In this document: piece by piece, positions 13,828 to 22,288 of the stretch | How positions within the stretch are numbered: position 1 is the first letter of the stretch | Layout: each line of letters begins with the position of its first letter | From: a virus | Direction: 5' to 3' (one strand) | DNA length: 42,036 nt | Virus record (IMG/VR): IMGVR_UViG_3300036886_000515 | Coordinates: 1-42,036 of that record | Position numbers and translations under genes: made by a program | The notes under the pieces: generated by a model | What the model saw: only the letters and a program-made list of their open reading frames with translations | Told to the model about the DNA's origin: nothing | Database searches by the model: none

Positions 13828-14162
13828 GCGACATACCCCTTGAAACAATTGAAAAGAAGCCGAAATCCAAACGCGGCGGAGCCCGGCCAGGTTCAGGGCG
13901 CAAACCTCTCATCGACAAAGCCGAGATAGATCGTGTCCGCGCGCTCATTTCCCAGCACGGCATTGAGAAAGATCCGGGCGATATAAAAAAACGGGTGCGC
14001 ATTTTACGCTTACTGGACGTTCTTTATGAAAAAGGAGTCAGTAAGGACGACACGCAAGCGATTCGCGAGTATCTCGACCGGCAACTTGGAAGGAGTAAGG
14101 AGCGCCTCGACGTAACGACCGGCGACCTTCCCTTCAATCTCACGATTGCCCAAAAGAAATGA
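13824..14162 (+). CDS. Terminase small subunit (candidate)
   Basis: 112 residues immediately upstream of the large terminase. The N-terminus carries the basic motif RGGARPGSGRKP, common at the start of small terminase and related phage DNA-binding proteins, followed by helical segments (EIDRVRALISQHG, KKRVRILRLLDVLYEKG). The small subunit would recognise the packaging site and load TerL. Assignment rests on the motif, size and neighbourhood; no pac or cos site was identified. Confidence 0.7.
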   Translation: MSDIPLETIEKKPKSKRGGARPGSGRKPLIDKAEIDRVRALISQHGIEKDPGDIKKRVRILRLLDVLYEKGVSKDDTQAIREYLDRQLGRSKERLDVTTGDLPFNLTIAQKK

Positions 14163-14341
14163 ACGCCGACCCGCTCGTCGTCTTTGAGTGCAACGTATGC
14201 GGCCGGGGAATGATGGGCCAGCCGGACGCTTTCGATTTTAATACCGGATTCACATATTGCACGGAACACACGCCGCAACGTCCTCCGCTCATCATCGACA
14301 TTCAAGCCCCCCAGAACCCCAATGGAGGAAAGGCGAATTGA
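14159..14341 (+). CDS. Small zinc-ribbon-like protein
   Basis: 60 residues with CNVCGRG near the start and YCTEH later, giving a C-x2-C ... C-x2-H set of metal ligands. It overlaps the terminase small subunit (ATGA) and the large subunit (20 bases), so all three would be made together. Role unknown. Confidence 0.5.
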   Translation: MNADPLVVFECNVCGRGMMGQPDAFDFNTGFTYCTEHTPQRPPLIIDIQAPQNPNGGKAN

Positions 14342-15533
14342 GCTCTTCAAGCAGCAGTTCGAGGCGTTCAACTTTCAGGGCCAGTTCTCCGCCGCGATAG
14401 CCGGAGTCCAATCAGGGAAGACGTTCCTTGGCTCCATTTGGGCCGGCAAGAAGATAACCGAGTTCCCCAAAGGCAACGGGATCATCGGCGCGCCGACCTA
14501 CAAGATCCTCCAGCAATCCACCCTCGACAAATTCTTCCAAAACTTCCCGATGCTCCGGAAGTATTACAAGGAATCCAAAGGCGAGATAGAACTGCCGACC
14601 GGTGGAAAAGTATTCTGCCGCTCATTCGACCAGCCGCTTGGAGCGGAAGGCATCACCGCGGATTGGGTATGGCTCGACGAGGCAGGCCAGATGCCACGCC
14701 TCGCTTGGACGATCATCAGATCCCGCGTCGCCATGACCGGCGGCCAGATCCTCATCACGACGACGCCGTACTCGCTCAATTGGCTCTATCAGGAGTTCTA
14801 TCTCCCGTGGCTGAACCATGAAGACCCGCGTCTCAGCGTCTTCACTTGGGCATCGACCGACAATCCCAATTTTCCGCAAGAGCACTTCGACGCTGAGAAA
14901 AAGCGATTAAGTCCGGAGGAGTTCGCGCGCAGATACGAGGGCCGATTCGCAAAGATGGAAGGGCTCGTCTACGACCTGCCAAAGGAACAGATCATCGCGC
15001 CACGGCCGATCAACGTGAAGGAAGTGATCCTCGGCTTCGACTTCGGCTTCCACAATGCCGCCGCCGGCGTCGTCATCAAGATCGACAACGATTCCAATTA
15101 CTACATCACGAACGAGTATTACGCCTCGGGGAAAGTGCAGGACGAGATCGAGTCCGACCTCAAGGCGCTCCAGATGGAGACCAGTTTCAGGGATGTCTAT
15201 CCCGATCCGGCCGAGCCCGACCGCATCGAGAACATGAAGCGGCACGGCTTCTACGTCAAAACCGTCGATAAGAACGTCGTTTTGGGCATCGACCGGGTCC
15301 GGGAGCTGATTCGCAAGCGGCAATTATTCGTCTTTGACACCTGCAAAAACACGCTCGACGAGTTCAACACCTACCGCTACGACCCGGAAAAGCCCAAGGA
15401 AGAGCCGATCAAGGAGAACGACCACTGCATGGATGCGATTCGGTACGCGATCTATAACCACCACGGGCAATCGTTCAGCGTACCGCGCCCGACACTCGGG
15501 CTCGTGAAGCCGTTTCCGGGGCTTACGGCTTAG
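14322..15533 (+). CDS. terL: Terminase large subunit (packaging ATPase-nuclease)
   Basis: 403-residue motor that pumps phage DNA into the prohead and cuts it. The ATPase has Walker A AGVQSGKT (27-34), Walker B WVWLDEAG (115-122) and the coupling motif ITTTPY (145-150). The RNase H-like nuclease follows with GFDFGF (D240), YPDPAEPD (about 291-298) and DHCMDAIRYA near the end supplying the remaining acidic residues. All key residues are present, so it should be active. Starts in the preceding gene; its 3' end overlaps the convergent minus-strand nuclease by 11 bases. Confidence 0.95.
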   Translation: MEERRIELFKQQFEAFNFQGQFSAAIAGVQSGKTFLGSIWAGKKITEFPKGNGIIGAPTYKILQQSTLDKFFQNFPMLRKYYKESKGEIELPTGGKVFCRSFDQPLGAEGITADWVWLDEAGQMPRLAWTIIRSRVAMTGGQILITTTPYSLNWLYQEFYLPWLNHEDPRLSVFTWASTDNPNFPQEHFDAEKKRLSPEEFARRYEGRFAKMEGLVYDLPKEQIIAPRPINVKEVILGFDFGFHNAAAGVVIKIDNDSNYYITNEYYASGKVQDEIESDLKALQMETSFRDVYPDPAEPDRIENMKRHGFYVKTVDKNVVLGIDRVRELIRKRQLFVFDTCKNTLDEFNTYRYDPEKPKEEPIKENDHCMDAIRYAIYNHHGQSFSVPRPTLGLVKPFPGLTA

Positions 15534-16113
15534 GGGCGAACTCCCACAAGTCTTCATATCGGAATAGCAGGTCCCGTTCCGTTTTCTTCCACGCTTTCTT
15601 TTCTGATAGATGCTCGCGCGCGCCAGCCGTGAGATCCGAATAAATGAGGTAAGGCTTATGTGGATTGCCGTCCTTCTTTTTTGTCCGGTGATAGCCGGCG
15701 AGGTTGATCTGCACGGCCTCCTCAGCCACTTCGACCGGCAGCACGAAGCACCTGTATTCCGATGGCTTGACGACGGCGACAAGCACCACAATTTCGGCCT
15801 TGTAGAAGCTCGATGGTCCGGAGTGCGGATTGAAGAAGTGTCTTTTAGGCTCGTCAATATGCTCCTGCTTGCAATGCCCATACCCGACCCACCATTTGTC
15901 TTTCTCGGTATTCGTCGAGCCCTTCACCTGGATCTGCCACGTCCTGCCGTCTTTAACGGCGAGCAGATCGGCGTTTGAGGCGACCCCTTGCCTATTGAGA
16001 TCGAGCACGCGGTATCCGTGAAACTCCAATTCGTTCGCAACGATGCGTTCGGCAATCCGACCGACGTTCTTCGCTGTGATCTCGCCGGCCGCCTTCTTCG
16101 TCATTTCGTTCAT
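15523..16113 (-). CDS. PD-(D/E)XK-like nuclease on the opposite strand within the packaging operon
   Basis: 196 residues. Residues 18-66 carry a nuclease core of the type found in group I intron-associated and Holliday-junction-like enzymes: E22, D49 (NADLLAV) and a Q62-V-K64 in place of the usual E-x-K. The C-terminal half has aromatic and Lys-rich segments and is unfamiliar. It sits antisense between terminase and portal, genes that are normally adjacent, which suggests a mobile insertion such as a free-standing homing endonuclease. ATG 16113 is chosen over upstream in-frame starts because GGGGG lies 4 bases before it. Confidence 0.7.
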   Translation of the reverse strand: MNEMTKKAAGEITAKNVGRIAERIVANELEFHGYRVLDLNRQGVASNADLLAVKDGRTWQIQVKGSTNTEKDKWWVGYGHCKQEHIDEPKRHFFNPHSGPSSFYKAEIVVLVAVVKPSEYRCFVLPVEVAEEAVQINLAGYHRTKKKDGNPHKPYLIYSDLTAGAREHLSEKKAWKKTERDLLFRYEDLWEFAPKP

Positions 16114-16204
16114 CGTTCCCCCACTCATTCGCAGCCATCTTAGGCCACTTATGCACACCCTAGACACATTTAAATAACCCCTCATACTGAAAGCAATCCC
16201 CCGC

Positions 16205-17914
16205 ATGGTCCAACCCCTCACCATCGACCAAATCCAAAAGCACAACTTCTCCGACCGCTTATGGCGTGAGCGTCGGCATCCTCAGTGGACGCTGAATTAC
16301 GAGCTGTATCGGGACACGGTCATCGTGAACCGCTTGACCCAGCGGCAGAGCGTAAACGTCCCGTACATGAAGAAGACGCTCAAGACGTACCTCACGCAGA
16401 CCAACTGGCCCGTCGATAACTTTTACGAATCAAAATCGAACGACAAGCAGGCGGAATTATTCCTGAACGCCTATTGGGACGAGTGTGTTGACCGGCTGAA
16501 AATCGACATCCTCGAAGAAGTGGACCGCAAGCAGGAATGGCTTTACGGCCGCACGTTCACGAAGCTGAACATTATCGACGGCTGGTTCCACATGGAGGTG
16601 ATCGACGCCCAGGACGTACTGCTCGACCGCTACATGAACCCGTGGGACTTGCAAAGTGCGCGGCGCATCACACACGTCGGCATTTTCCGCACGCTCTCTG
16701 ACGTTGAGCGCAATCCGCTTTACGACAAAGCGGCCGTCGCAAAGCTCAAAGAGTTCTTCGCGACGAAACAAGGACTCATCAAAGCAGGACAGAACTCGCT
16801 CATTGCGGCAGACAAAGCGCAACGGATGCTCGACATGGGCGTGCCGGACGTATTGAGCCCGATCCTCGGGGAAACATACGTCGAGCTGAACGAAATGCAG
16901 ATCAAGGTGTGGGACGAAGCAAAGAAGCGCGACACGGTCATGGTGATCGTGAGCGGCAACAGCGACGAGATCCTCATGCAGAAGCCTCTCAAAGATATTC
17001 TCGGTATCAATATCTTCACTTGGGCATCGTGGGCCGGCGACGTGGAACGCACGGATTGTTGGAGCGACGGCGGCGCTGATTCCGTACGCGGATTGAACCT
17101 CGTCGCGAACGCGCGCTGGAGCCAGAAGGTGGAGAACGGCCAGCTCGCCAATTACGGGATGCACTTCTACGACTCGACGATGAAAGAAGGGTGGACGCCC
17201 GTCGGCTACGACCCCGCGCCCTTCGGCTTCTACCCGTTGCCGGGCGATCCGAACAAGGTTCTCAAGTCCGTTGACATCAAGGAAATGAACGAAGTCTTCG
17301 GCGAGCTCGACTGGATCGACAAGGAGATCCAGGGCGTGACGGGAGCCACCGCGATCGAGCAAGGTTCAACGGATAACCCCGGAGCGCAGCAGACCGCCCA
17401 GGAGATACAGATACTCGCCGCGAAAGCGAAAGAGCGCGCCCAGAACGTGAACAAGTACCACAAGCGCTATTGGGAGGACATCGGCAGGATATTCGACGAA
17501 TTGGTAAACGCGAACGCCGCGACGATGGTAAAGCCGAAGCTCCACAAGAAATCGGCGAAGGGCATCTACTTTGCGAAGGAACTCGACCTCACGAAGGCAT
17601 ATTCCAAAGACGGCTACAAAGTGAAAGTGGGTTCCAAAGCGGACAAAGAATCCGATTCGCTCGACATGATAAAAAAGCTCAACGTCGCGACCGCGATATT
17701 CCCCAACAACGCCCCGCTCAAGAAGATCGCGAAAGAGAAGACGCTCGATTGGCTGAACCTCACGCCGGACGAGACGAAGGAAGTCATGGACTTTGACGAC
17801 CAGGCCGCGGCGATGATGGGAGCAGGAGCACCCGGAGCGCCGGGACCAGGAGCGCCCGGAGTAGGACCGATGCCGATGATGCCGCAAAAACAAATGATGC
17901 CCGCCAATGCTTGA
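16205..17914 (+). CDS. Portal protein
   Basis: 569 residues that would form the dodecameric DNA gateway of the capsid. Identification rests on size, place after TerL and before the scaffold and coat genes, and portal-like features: an alpha/beta wing region rich in Trp and Asp (VIDAQDVLLDRYMNPWDL), a long helical stem region around 370-470 (EMNEVFGELDWIDKEIQGVTGA, in part) and a flexible Gly/Pro/Met-rich C-terminus (about 530-569). Closest in general character to podovirus portals. No SD; the last 8 bases overlap the next gene. Confidence 0.85.
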   Translation: MVQPLTIDQIQKHNFSDRLWRERRHPQWTLNYELYRDTVIVNRLTQRQSVNVPYMKKTLKTYLTQTNWPVDNFYESKSNDKQAELFLNAYWDECVDRLKIDILEEVDRKQEWLYGRTFTKLNIIDGWFHMEVIDAQDVLLDRYMNPWDLQSARRITHVGIFRTLSDVERNPLYDKAAVAKLKEFFATKQGLIKAGQNSLIAADKAQRMLDMGVPDVLSPILGETYVELNEMQIKVWDEAKKRDTVMVIVSGNSDEILMQKPLKDILGINIFTWASWAGDVERTDCWSDGGADSVRGLNLVANARWSQKVENGQLANYGMHFYDSTMKEGWTPVGYDPAPFGFYPLPGDPNKVLKSVDIKEMNEVFGELDWIDKEIQGVTGATAIEQGSTDNPGAQQTAQEIQILAAKAKERAQNVNKYHKRYWEDIGRIFDELVNANAATMVKPKLHKKSAKGIYFAKELDLTKAYSKDGYKVKVGSKADKESDSLDMIKKLNVATAIFPNNAPLKKIAKEKTLDWLNLTPDETKEVMDFDDQAAAMMGAGAPGAPGPGAPGVGPMPMMPQKQMMPANA

Positions 17915-18224
17915 CGCCCTCTTAGAGAAGTTGAAGCTGAAGAGCCCCGACGAGCTCACGACCGCCGAACGCGAGACCTATCGGCAATGGTCCGAAGTAC
18001 TCGCGAAGCAGGATGTCTCCATTGACGACCTGAAGAAGATTCTCCCCAGAGAGCTTGAACGCGCGCACGTTGAATTGCGAAAGTTCGAGAACTCGAAGGA
18101 GAAGGACATGTTCTACAAGGCGTATGCCGAGCTGTGCGAGAACATTTCGAAGATCATCATTGCTCCCCAGCAACAGCGCGAGCACCTTCGCTCCTTCCTG
18201 AAAAATAAATTCGGTATTGAATAA
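17907..18224 (+). CDS. Small helical virion or assembly protein
   Basis: 105 residues, almost entirely helical and charged (LEKLKLKSPDELTTAERETY, then VELRKFENSKEKDMFYKAYA). Lies between portal and scaffold, where podoviruses often encode small assembly factors. Start by 8-base overlap with the portal gene. Not recognised. Confidence 0.6.
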   Translation: MLDALLEKLKLKSPDELTTAERETYRQWSEVLAKQDVSIDDLKKILPRELERAHVELRKFENSKEKDMFYKAYAELCENISKIIIAPQQQREHLRSFLKNKFGIE

Positions 18225-18232
18225 AGGTCGGT
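18223..18232 (+). promoter_or_regulatory. AAAGGTCGGT leader motif variant
   Basis: Shares AAAGGTCG with the exact copies; begins in the stop codon region of the gene ending at 18224 and lies 30 bases before the ATG at 18253. Confidence 0.4.
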
Positions 18233-18252
18233 AAATACAATCACAAGAACCA

Positions 18253-18459
18253 ATGGAGCAAACATGGCAGGAAAAGCTCAATGAGATCCTCATGAAGGAA
18301 CCGGCGGCGCTCACCCCCGGAGATATCGAGTTCCTCCGCGCTCGACGTTCCTACCTGAATGCGGATCAACTGAGCCAGTACGCGGAGGTCCTCAGCGTGG
18401 AATCCGTAAACGTGGAACCCGAAAAGGTCGAGAAACCAGCAAAGAAACCCAGCAAATAA
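18253..18459 (+). CDS. Small helical protein before the scaffold
   Basis: 68 residues with a helical N-terminus (TWQEKLNEILMKEPAALT) and a Lys/Pro-rich tail. The tail (EKVEKPAKKPSK) is encoded by a leader-motif variant. Function unknown; it may be a capsid assembly accessory. Confidence 0.5.
   Translation: MEQTWQEKLNEILMKEPAALTPGDIEFLRARRSYLNADQLSQYAEVLSVESVNVEPEKVEKPAKKPSK
18423..18432 (+). promoter_or_regulatory. AAAGGTCGAG leader motif variant
   Basis: One mismatch to the exact motif, inside the end of the preceding gene and 40 bases before the ATG at 18463. Confidence 0.4.
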
Positions 18460-18462
18460 TTC

Positions 18463-18564
18463 ATGGAACCAAACGAAATTGTAGAACCGCAGACCCCCGT
18501 GGAAGCGGCGCCGGAAACCCCGGCGGAAGAGACCCCCGCGGAAACAGAGACGAAGTCAGAGTAG
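18463..18564 (+). CDS. 33-residue acidic Pro/Glu/Thr-rich peptide
   Basis: A short ORF of repeated P-E-T residues (TPVEAAPETPAEETPAETET). It starts 3 bases after the previous stop and behind a leader motif. The composition matches the N-terminus of the scaffold protein downstream, so it may be a decayed duplicate or a small acidic assembly peptide. Confidence 0.35.
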   Translation: MEPNEIVEPQTPVEAAPETPAEETPAETETKSE

Positions 18565-18569
18565 GCACC

Positions 18570-18597
18570 TTGCGCAAAATCGAGCGCACCCTAAAAT
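18570..18597 (+). promoter_or_regulatory. Candidate promoter of the capsid genes
   Basis: TTGCGC (18570-18575) and TAAAAT (18592-18597) are separated by 16 bases. It would drive the scaffold and coat protein genes, which are needed in large amounts. GCGC repeats in the spacer could form a small hairpin. Confidence 0.4.
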
Positions 18598-18640
18598 AAA
18601 AGTAATGCCAAACCCCGAATAGGGACGGCAACAAAATCAA

Positions 18641-19309
18641 ATGCCAGAAGATCCAAACCTCCCAACGGAGACGGAAGAAGTGAAGGAGAACACTCAAACA
18701 ACTCCGGAGCCCCAGCCGACGACTCCTCCCGTCGATTACGAGAAGAAATTCGCGGAATCAACGCGGGAAAACCAGCTCTTGCAAGCGAAACTCGCCGAAC
18801 AAGAGAAGGCACGGCAGGATTTGACAAAAGAACCAACCGATTCGGAACTGAGGGCAGCATTCCCGGAGTGGGAAACGCTGTCGGAGTTCGAGAAGCGGAT
18901 GGCGCGCGAGGCCCTCGCTGCAAAGCGCATGGCCGCAACCGCCAATACCTCGGTGAAACAGATGCAGGAAGATCGGGCATGGAGCACGAGCATCGAGCTC
19001 GCACTTTCCTCCGATCAAGCCTTACAAGGCAAAGAGCAGGAGTTTCGCCAATTCGCTTCGAAGCCGCAGTACCGGAATGTCCCCATGGATGTTCTGACCG
19101 CGGCCTTCCTCCAGAAAGCTGGAGCGGCACCGCAGCCTCCCGCACCGACGCCACGGCCAGGTCTTGAGACCGGCACTGGCGGCCCGAAGACACCCGATAG
19201 GCCTAAGTTGCTAAGCGCCGATGAGCTCCGCACGCTCCGTAAGACCGATGAAAAGGCTTACATCGTGTACATCAAAGCTCATCCCGACGCGCTCGACGCA
19301 GACCTCTAG
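18641..19309 (+). CDS. Capsid scaffold protein (candidate)
   Basis: 222 residues, acidic and largely helical, with a disordered Glu/Thr/Pro-rich N-terminus, a coiled-coil centre (FAESTRENQLLQAKLAEQEK) and a Pro-rich hinge (APQPPAPTPRP) before a basic C-terminal helix (SADELRTLRKTDEKAYIVYI). That order and its position just before the coat gene are typical of scaffolds, which guide capsid assembly and then leave. No SD; an A-rich leader precedes the ATG. Ends CTC TAG. Confidence 0.75.
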   Translation: MPEDPNLPTETEEVKENTQTTPEPQPTTPPVDYEKKFAESTRENQLLQAKLAEQEKARQDLTKEPTDSELRAAFPEWETLSEFEKRMAREALAAKRMAATANTSVKQMQEDRAWSTSIELALSSDQALQGKEQEFRQFASKPQYRNVPMDVLTAAFLQKAGAAPQPPAPTPRPGLETGTGGPKTPDRPKLLSADELRTLRKTDEKAYIVYIKAHPDALDADL

Positions 19310-19349
19310 GCAAAGGCGACGGTTGGCAGATTAACCACCAACCAAATTC

Positions 19350-20447
19350 ATGAACGCATACGCAACTAAGTTAGCGGAAGCCTTCTCCTCGAAGGTCACC
19401 CGCGAACTTTACGCACGCTCCATCTTCGATGAAGCGGTCAACCGCGACTACGAAGGCGACATCGTCGGGGTAGGTTCCATCCTCAATATCCTGAACCTCG
19501 GGAAATTGACGGAAAAAACTTACAACGGCACGAACCTTACCGTTGATGACCTCACGGAATCGAACGGCCAGCTCGTCATTGACCAGCAGAAGTCTTTCTA
19601 CTTCCGCACCAAGACGATCGACAAGTTCAAGTCGTACCTCAAGAATCCGGAAGGCATCGTGAAGGAACAAGCCTTCAACGAGCGCCGGAAGAACCTCGAC
19701 AAGTTCGTCCTTGGCAAATACGCCAAGGTCGCCGCGGGCAACCGCATCGGCACGGACTACACGACAGGAACGGTGACGGTTGATGTGACGACGGGCGCCG
19801 TAACAGGCTCCGGCACCACATTTACCAGCGCCATGGTCGGCCGCGGCTTCCAGGCCGCAGGGCAGACCTCGTGGTACCGCGTGAAGAGCTACAGCTCGAC
19901 CACGGCCATCGTTATTGAGGACGACCTCGACGAAATCGCTTCCGCCTACACCGGCGGCGCGGTCTCCGGAGGCTCGACCTACGTGATCGAGGCCAACACC
20001 CCGATCGCGCTTACCCGCGCAAACATGCTCGTCTACATCCTCAAGCTCAAGCAGCGTCTTGACACTCTGGAAGTACCCGAGGATGACCGCATTTTGGTCT
20101 TCCCCACGGAGGTCGCGAACCTTCTCCCCAACGCCACCGGCGTTGTGCTGAACGTCCCGGCCGCCTATCAGGACCTCGTCGTTAAAGGCATGTTGACCGA
20201 ACTCGTCGGCTTCAAGGTCTTTAGCTCTGCTCGTCTCACTGGCGACAACACGAACGGCTACCGAGCCCTCGCGATCCAGAAGAACTGGCAGACTTTCGCG
20301 GACAAAGTCCTCGAAGCGGAAATTGAAGAGCAGCTCATCGGCAACTTCGGCATGGCCTACAAGGATCTGTACGTTTACGGCTCCTTCACGAAGGACAACC
20401 GCAGGAAGTTCGCCGCAGAATTGTTCTGCACCGGCTCCTGGGCATAG
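19350..20447 (+). CDS. Major capsid protein with an inserted beta-rich domain
   Basis: 365 residues, placed directly after the scaffold. The N-terminal arm is helical (YATKLAEAFSSKVTRELYAR), followed by segments resembling P22-type and N4-type coat proteins. Residues about 135-216 differ in character: Thr/Gly/Ser-rich strands (TVTVDVTTGAVTGSGTTFTS) of a kind usually seen in phage tail proteins. This looks like an insertion domain in an HK97-fold coat and may be exposed or stabilising, as the P22 I-domain is. The start follows a GGTTGG/CCAACC hairpin and a G-poor leader. Confidence 0.8.
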   Translation: MNAYATKLAEAFSSKVTRELYARSIFDEAVNRDYEGDIVGVGSILNILNLGKLTEKTYNGTNLTVDDLTESNGQLVIDQQKSFYFRTKTIDKFKSYLKNPEGIVKEQAFNERRKNLDKFVLGKYAKVAAGNRIGTDYTTGTVTVDVTTGAVTGSGTTFTSAMVGRGFQAAGQTSWYRVKSYSSTTAIVIEDDLDEIASAYTGGAVSGGSTYVIEANTPIALTRANMLVYILKLKQRLDTLEVPEDDRILVFPTEVANLLPNATGVVLNVPAAYQDLVVKGMLTELVGFKVFSSARLTGDNTNGYRALAIQKNWQTFADKVLEAEIEEQLIGNFGMAYKDLYVYGSFTKDNRRKFAAELFCTGSWA

Positions 20448-20460
20448 CCCTTAGCTCTGA

Positions 20461-20484
20461 CCCCCGCCCATAAAAAAGCGGGGG
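20461..20484 (+). terminator. Strong hairpin after the coat gene, leaky terminator or 3' stabiliser
   Basis: CCCCCGC (20461-20467) pairs with GCGGGGG (20478-20484), with an A-rich loop. The hairpin is strong but no T run follows, so complete termination is unlikely; protection of coat mRNA is a good alternative. Confidence 0.5.
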
Positions 20485-20491
20485 TTGGGGC

Positions 20492-20501
20492 AAAGGTCGA
20501 A
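20492..20501 (+). promoter_or_regulatory. AAAGGTCGAA leader motif, copy 4
   Basis: Exact copy directly after the hairpin, 38 bases before the ATG at 20530; the intervening leader has no G. Confidence 0.55.
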
Positions 20502-20529
20502 ACAAACCTAATCAACAAAAATCAATTCA

Positions 20530-21027
20530 ATGTCTCGAACCAAATCAATCAATTTTCCGAACACCGAGGGCGAAATGACTCCTCTGTTCGACAAATTACA
20601 GCGCGCCACGGTGAACGTCCTCTTGAACACCGGAGCGCTTGCCATCAAAGGCTCATCCTCCGCTCTCGCAAAGACGGTCAACACGGTCTACTTCATGATC
20701 GACGGGCAGGTTTTCTCAAAGGCAGCGGCCGACATGGCCGCCCTCGCCGGCAGCGTCACTAACGCGAAGTTCAATGTCTTCGTCTTTTCAGTGAACGCCG
20801 CGGGCACGCTCGCAACCCAGATGGGGACCGAGGCGGCTACGCTTGGCGCAGTCGTCTTCCCGTCCGTTCCGGACGGCTCCGTAGCGATCGGCTTCGTCAT
20901 CGTGAATCCCACCGGCACCGGCGCCTTCGTCGGCGGCACGGCGCACTTGGACGATGACGCATCAACTCCGAACGCCGTCTACGTGAACACCGTCGGCGAA
21001 TTCTTCCCGCAGTTTGCAACCCTCTAG
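20530..21027 (+). CDS. Virion protein downstream of the coat gene, candidate decoration protein
   Basis: 165 residues, Ala/Val/Gly/Thr-rich and predicted all-beta (KFNVFVFSVNAAGTLATQ, then VPDGSVAIGFVIVNPTGTG). The position straight after the coat gene, with its own leader motif, fits a head-decoration or head-fibre protein, but no family is recognised. Ends CTC TAG, 2 bases before the next ATG. Confidence 0.6.
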   Translation: MSRTKSINFPNTEGEMTPLFDKLQRATVNVLLNTGALAIKGSSSALAKTVNTVYFMIDGQVFSKAAADMAALAGSVTNAKFNVFVFSVNAAGTLATQMGTEAATLGAVVFPSVPDGSVAIGFVIVNPTGTGAFVGGTAHLDDDASTPNAVYVNTVGEFFPQFATL

Positions 21028-21029
21028 CA

Positions 21030-21266
21030 ATGGCAAAGAAACCAAAAATGACGCCCGTATCCAAAGGCCACAAGCCCAAGGGTGCGCGCGGCATGGCAGC
21101 CGTGAAGCGGCTCGGCCGAACGAAAACGACGGGTAACTTCAACAAGATCGCCGAAGCGGCAGAAAAGGAGTACGGCTCCAAAGCCGCCGGACAGCGCGTC
21201 GCCGGAAGCATCTACCAGAAGAAAGCGATGGCGCACGCGAAAGCAGCGATGAAATCCCACAAATAA
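21030..21266 (+). CDS. Small basic virion-associated protein
   Basis: 78 residues, very basic (KPKMTPVSKGHKPKGARG at the start) with a helical C-terminal half containing GSKAAGQRVAGSIYQKKAMA. Similar short Lys-rich proteins occur near coat genes of other phages and may bind packaged DNA. Start by TAG-CA-ATG coupling to the preceding gene. Confidence 0.6.
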   Translation: MAKKPKMTPVSKGHKPKGARGMAAVKRLGRTKTTGNFNKIAEAAEKEYGSKAAGQRVAGSIYQKKAMAHAKAAMKSHK

Positions 21267-21275
21267 AGGTCACTC
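21266..21275 (+). promoter_or_regulatory. AAAGGTCACT leader motif variant
   Basis: Begins at the last base of the preceding stop codon and lies 34 bases before the ATG at 21300; leader to the start has no G after the motif. Confidence 0.35.
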
Positions 21276-21299
21276 AAATCAAACAAACAAACTCTCAAA

Positions 21300-21875
21300 A
21301 TGGCAGCAGTTTTTCATTGGTGCGAAGATAACGGGGCTCAGACCGGCTCGCCCTTACACGGGACGACCCGTTCCGGCTTCCCCGCAGACACGCACTACGC
21401 AACGGACGTGAACTGGAAGACCGCAGATGACTGTACCGCGAACACCGGCACGGCCTACTCAGCGGCCCCCATCAGCGTTCCCGCATCCAGCTCCAACTAC
21501 TCGATGCCGAAGTACCAGTACGGCTACTTCGTCAGCGGTTTCAACCAGATCTCCGCAGGCAAGTGGTCAGCGCACACGGACGCGAACACCTTGCCCTCAG
21601 GCGTAACCCTGAAAGGCACGGTCACTTCGACTTACGCGACGCCCGCCACCACGAACTCCTCGTTCGCCACGGACTTCAGCTCGCAGGTCGTCATCGGCTC
21701 CGGCTCGACGGTCAACTTCGCCACGAGCGGCCCCGAGAACGCATCCCCGACCTCGACGCTCTCAGCCGCGGGGTACACGCAGTATCTCGCCACCCAGCTC
21801 GTCGTGGCATCCACGTGCACGACGCCGGGCGACACCTCAACGCTCACTTCGACGTTGCAGTACTCAGAAAATTAA
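21300..21875 (+). CDS. Structural protein, probable beta-rich virion component
   Basis: 191 residues, rich in Ser, Thr, Ala and aromatic residues, predicted all-beta, with three Cys (WCEDN, DDCTAN, STCTTPG). Typical composition for a tail or head accessory protein; family not recognised. No SD. Followed by a hairpin and a short leader before the next gene. Confidence 0.6.
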   Translation: MAAVFHWCEDNGAQTGSPLHGTTRSGFPADTHYATDVNWKTADDCTANTGTAYSAAPISVPASSSNYSMPKYQYGYFVSGFNQISAGKWSAHTDANTLPSGVTLKGTVTSTYATPATTNSSFATDFSSQVVIGSGSTVNFATSGPENASPTSTLSAAGYTQYLATQLVVASTCTTPGDTSTLTSTLQYSEN

Positions 21876-21877
21876 CG

Positions 21878-21900
21878 CGCATACCAGCGCAAGGTATGCG
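21878..21900 (+). promoter_or_regulatory. Intergenic hairpin
   Basis: CGCATACC (21878-21885) pairs with GGTATGCG (21893-21900), seven-base loop, 12 bases before the ATG at 21913. No T run follows, so it resembles the other hairpin-plus-leader arrangements in this operon. Confidence 0.5.
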
Positions 21901-21912
21901 AATACAATCGCA

Positions 21913-22284
21913 ATGAAATATCTATTTACAGCACAGTTTAGCGGCGAGACGTACGAGCAGACCGCAGAGGACGTGTCAAAGACCGAGCCGACCAGATCAG
22001 CTTACTTTGACATCAAGGACAAACCGATTGAAGCATTTTCGCTTCACGGAGAGGGACATCAGTATCTCGTTGACCTGAAAGACGGTCACTTCGAGATAGA
22101 CGGTGTCCCTTTTGTCGTTGAAAAAGTCCCTCCGGACGCCACGCTTCGCCTTATCTATTACCGCAACAACACGGTGCACTTCAGTGGCACGGAGGAAACC
22201 GGCCGCGAGGTTGAGTTCGTCATCGGCTGGCAGTACACGGGCAAGAAGAAAAAGAACCACCAGCAGACCATTTCCATAATCTGA
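21913..22284 (+). CDS. Unknown structural-region protein
   Basis: 123 residues, mixed alpha/beta, charged, with a Lys-rich stretch (GKKKKNHQQ) near the C-terminus. The centre has alternating strands (HFEIDGVPFVVEKV, then LRLIYYRNNTVHFSG). Lies four bases before the long repeat-bearing tail protein and may help its folding or attachment, by position only. Confidence 0.55.
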   Translation: MKYLFTAQFSGETYEQTAEDVSKTEPTRSAYFDIKDKPIEAFSLHGEGHQYLVDLKDGHFEIDGVPFVVEKVPPDATLRLIYYRNNTVHFSGTEETGREVEFVIGWQYTGKKKKNHQQTISII

Positions 22285-22288
22285 ACTG

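Noticed and set aside
16457-17362. 301-codon minus-strand ORF opposite the portal gene
   Set aside because: Antisense ORF created by the GC-rich codon bias of the portal gene; composition is His/Val/Arg-rich with no domain.
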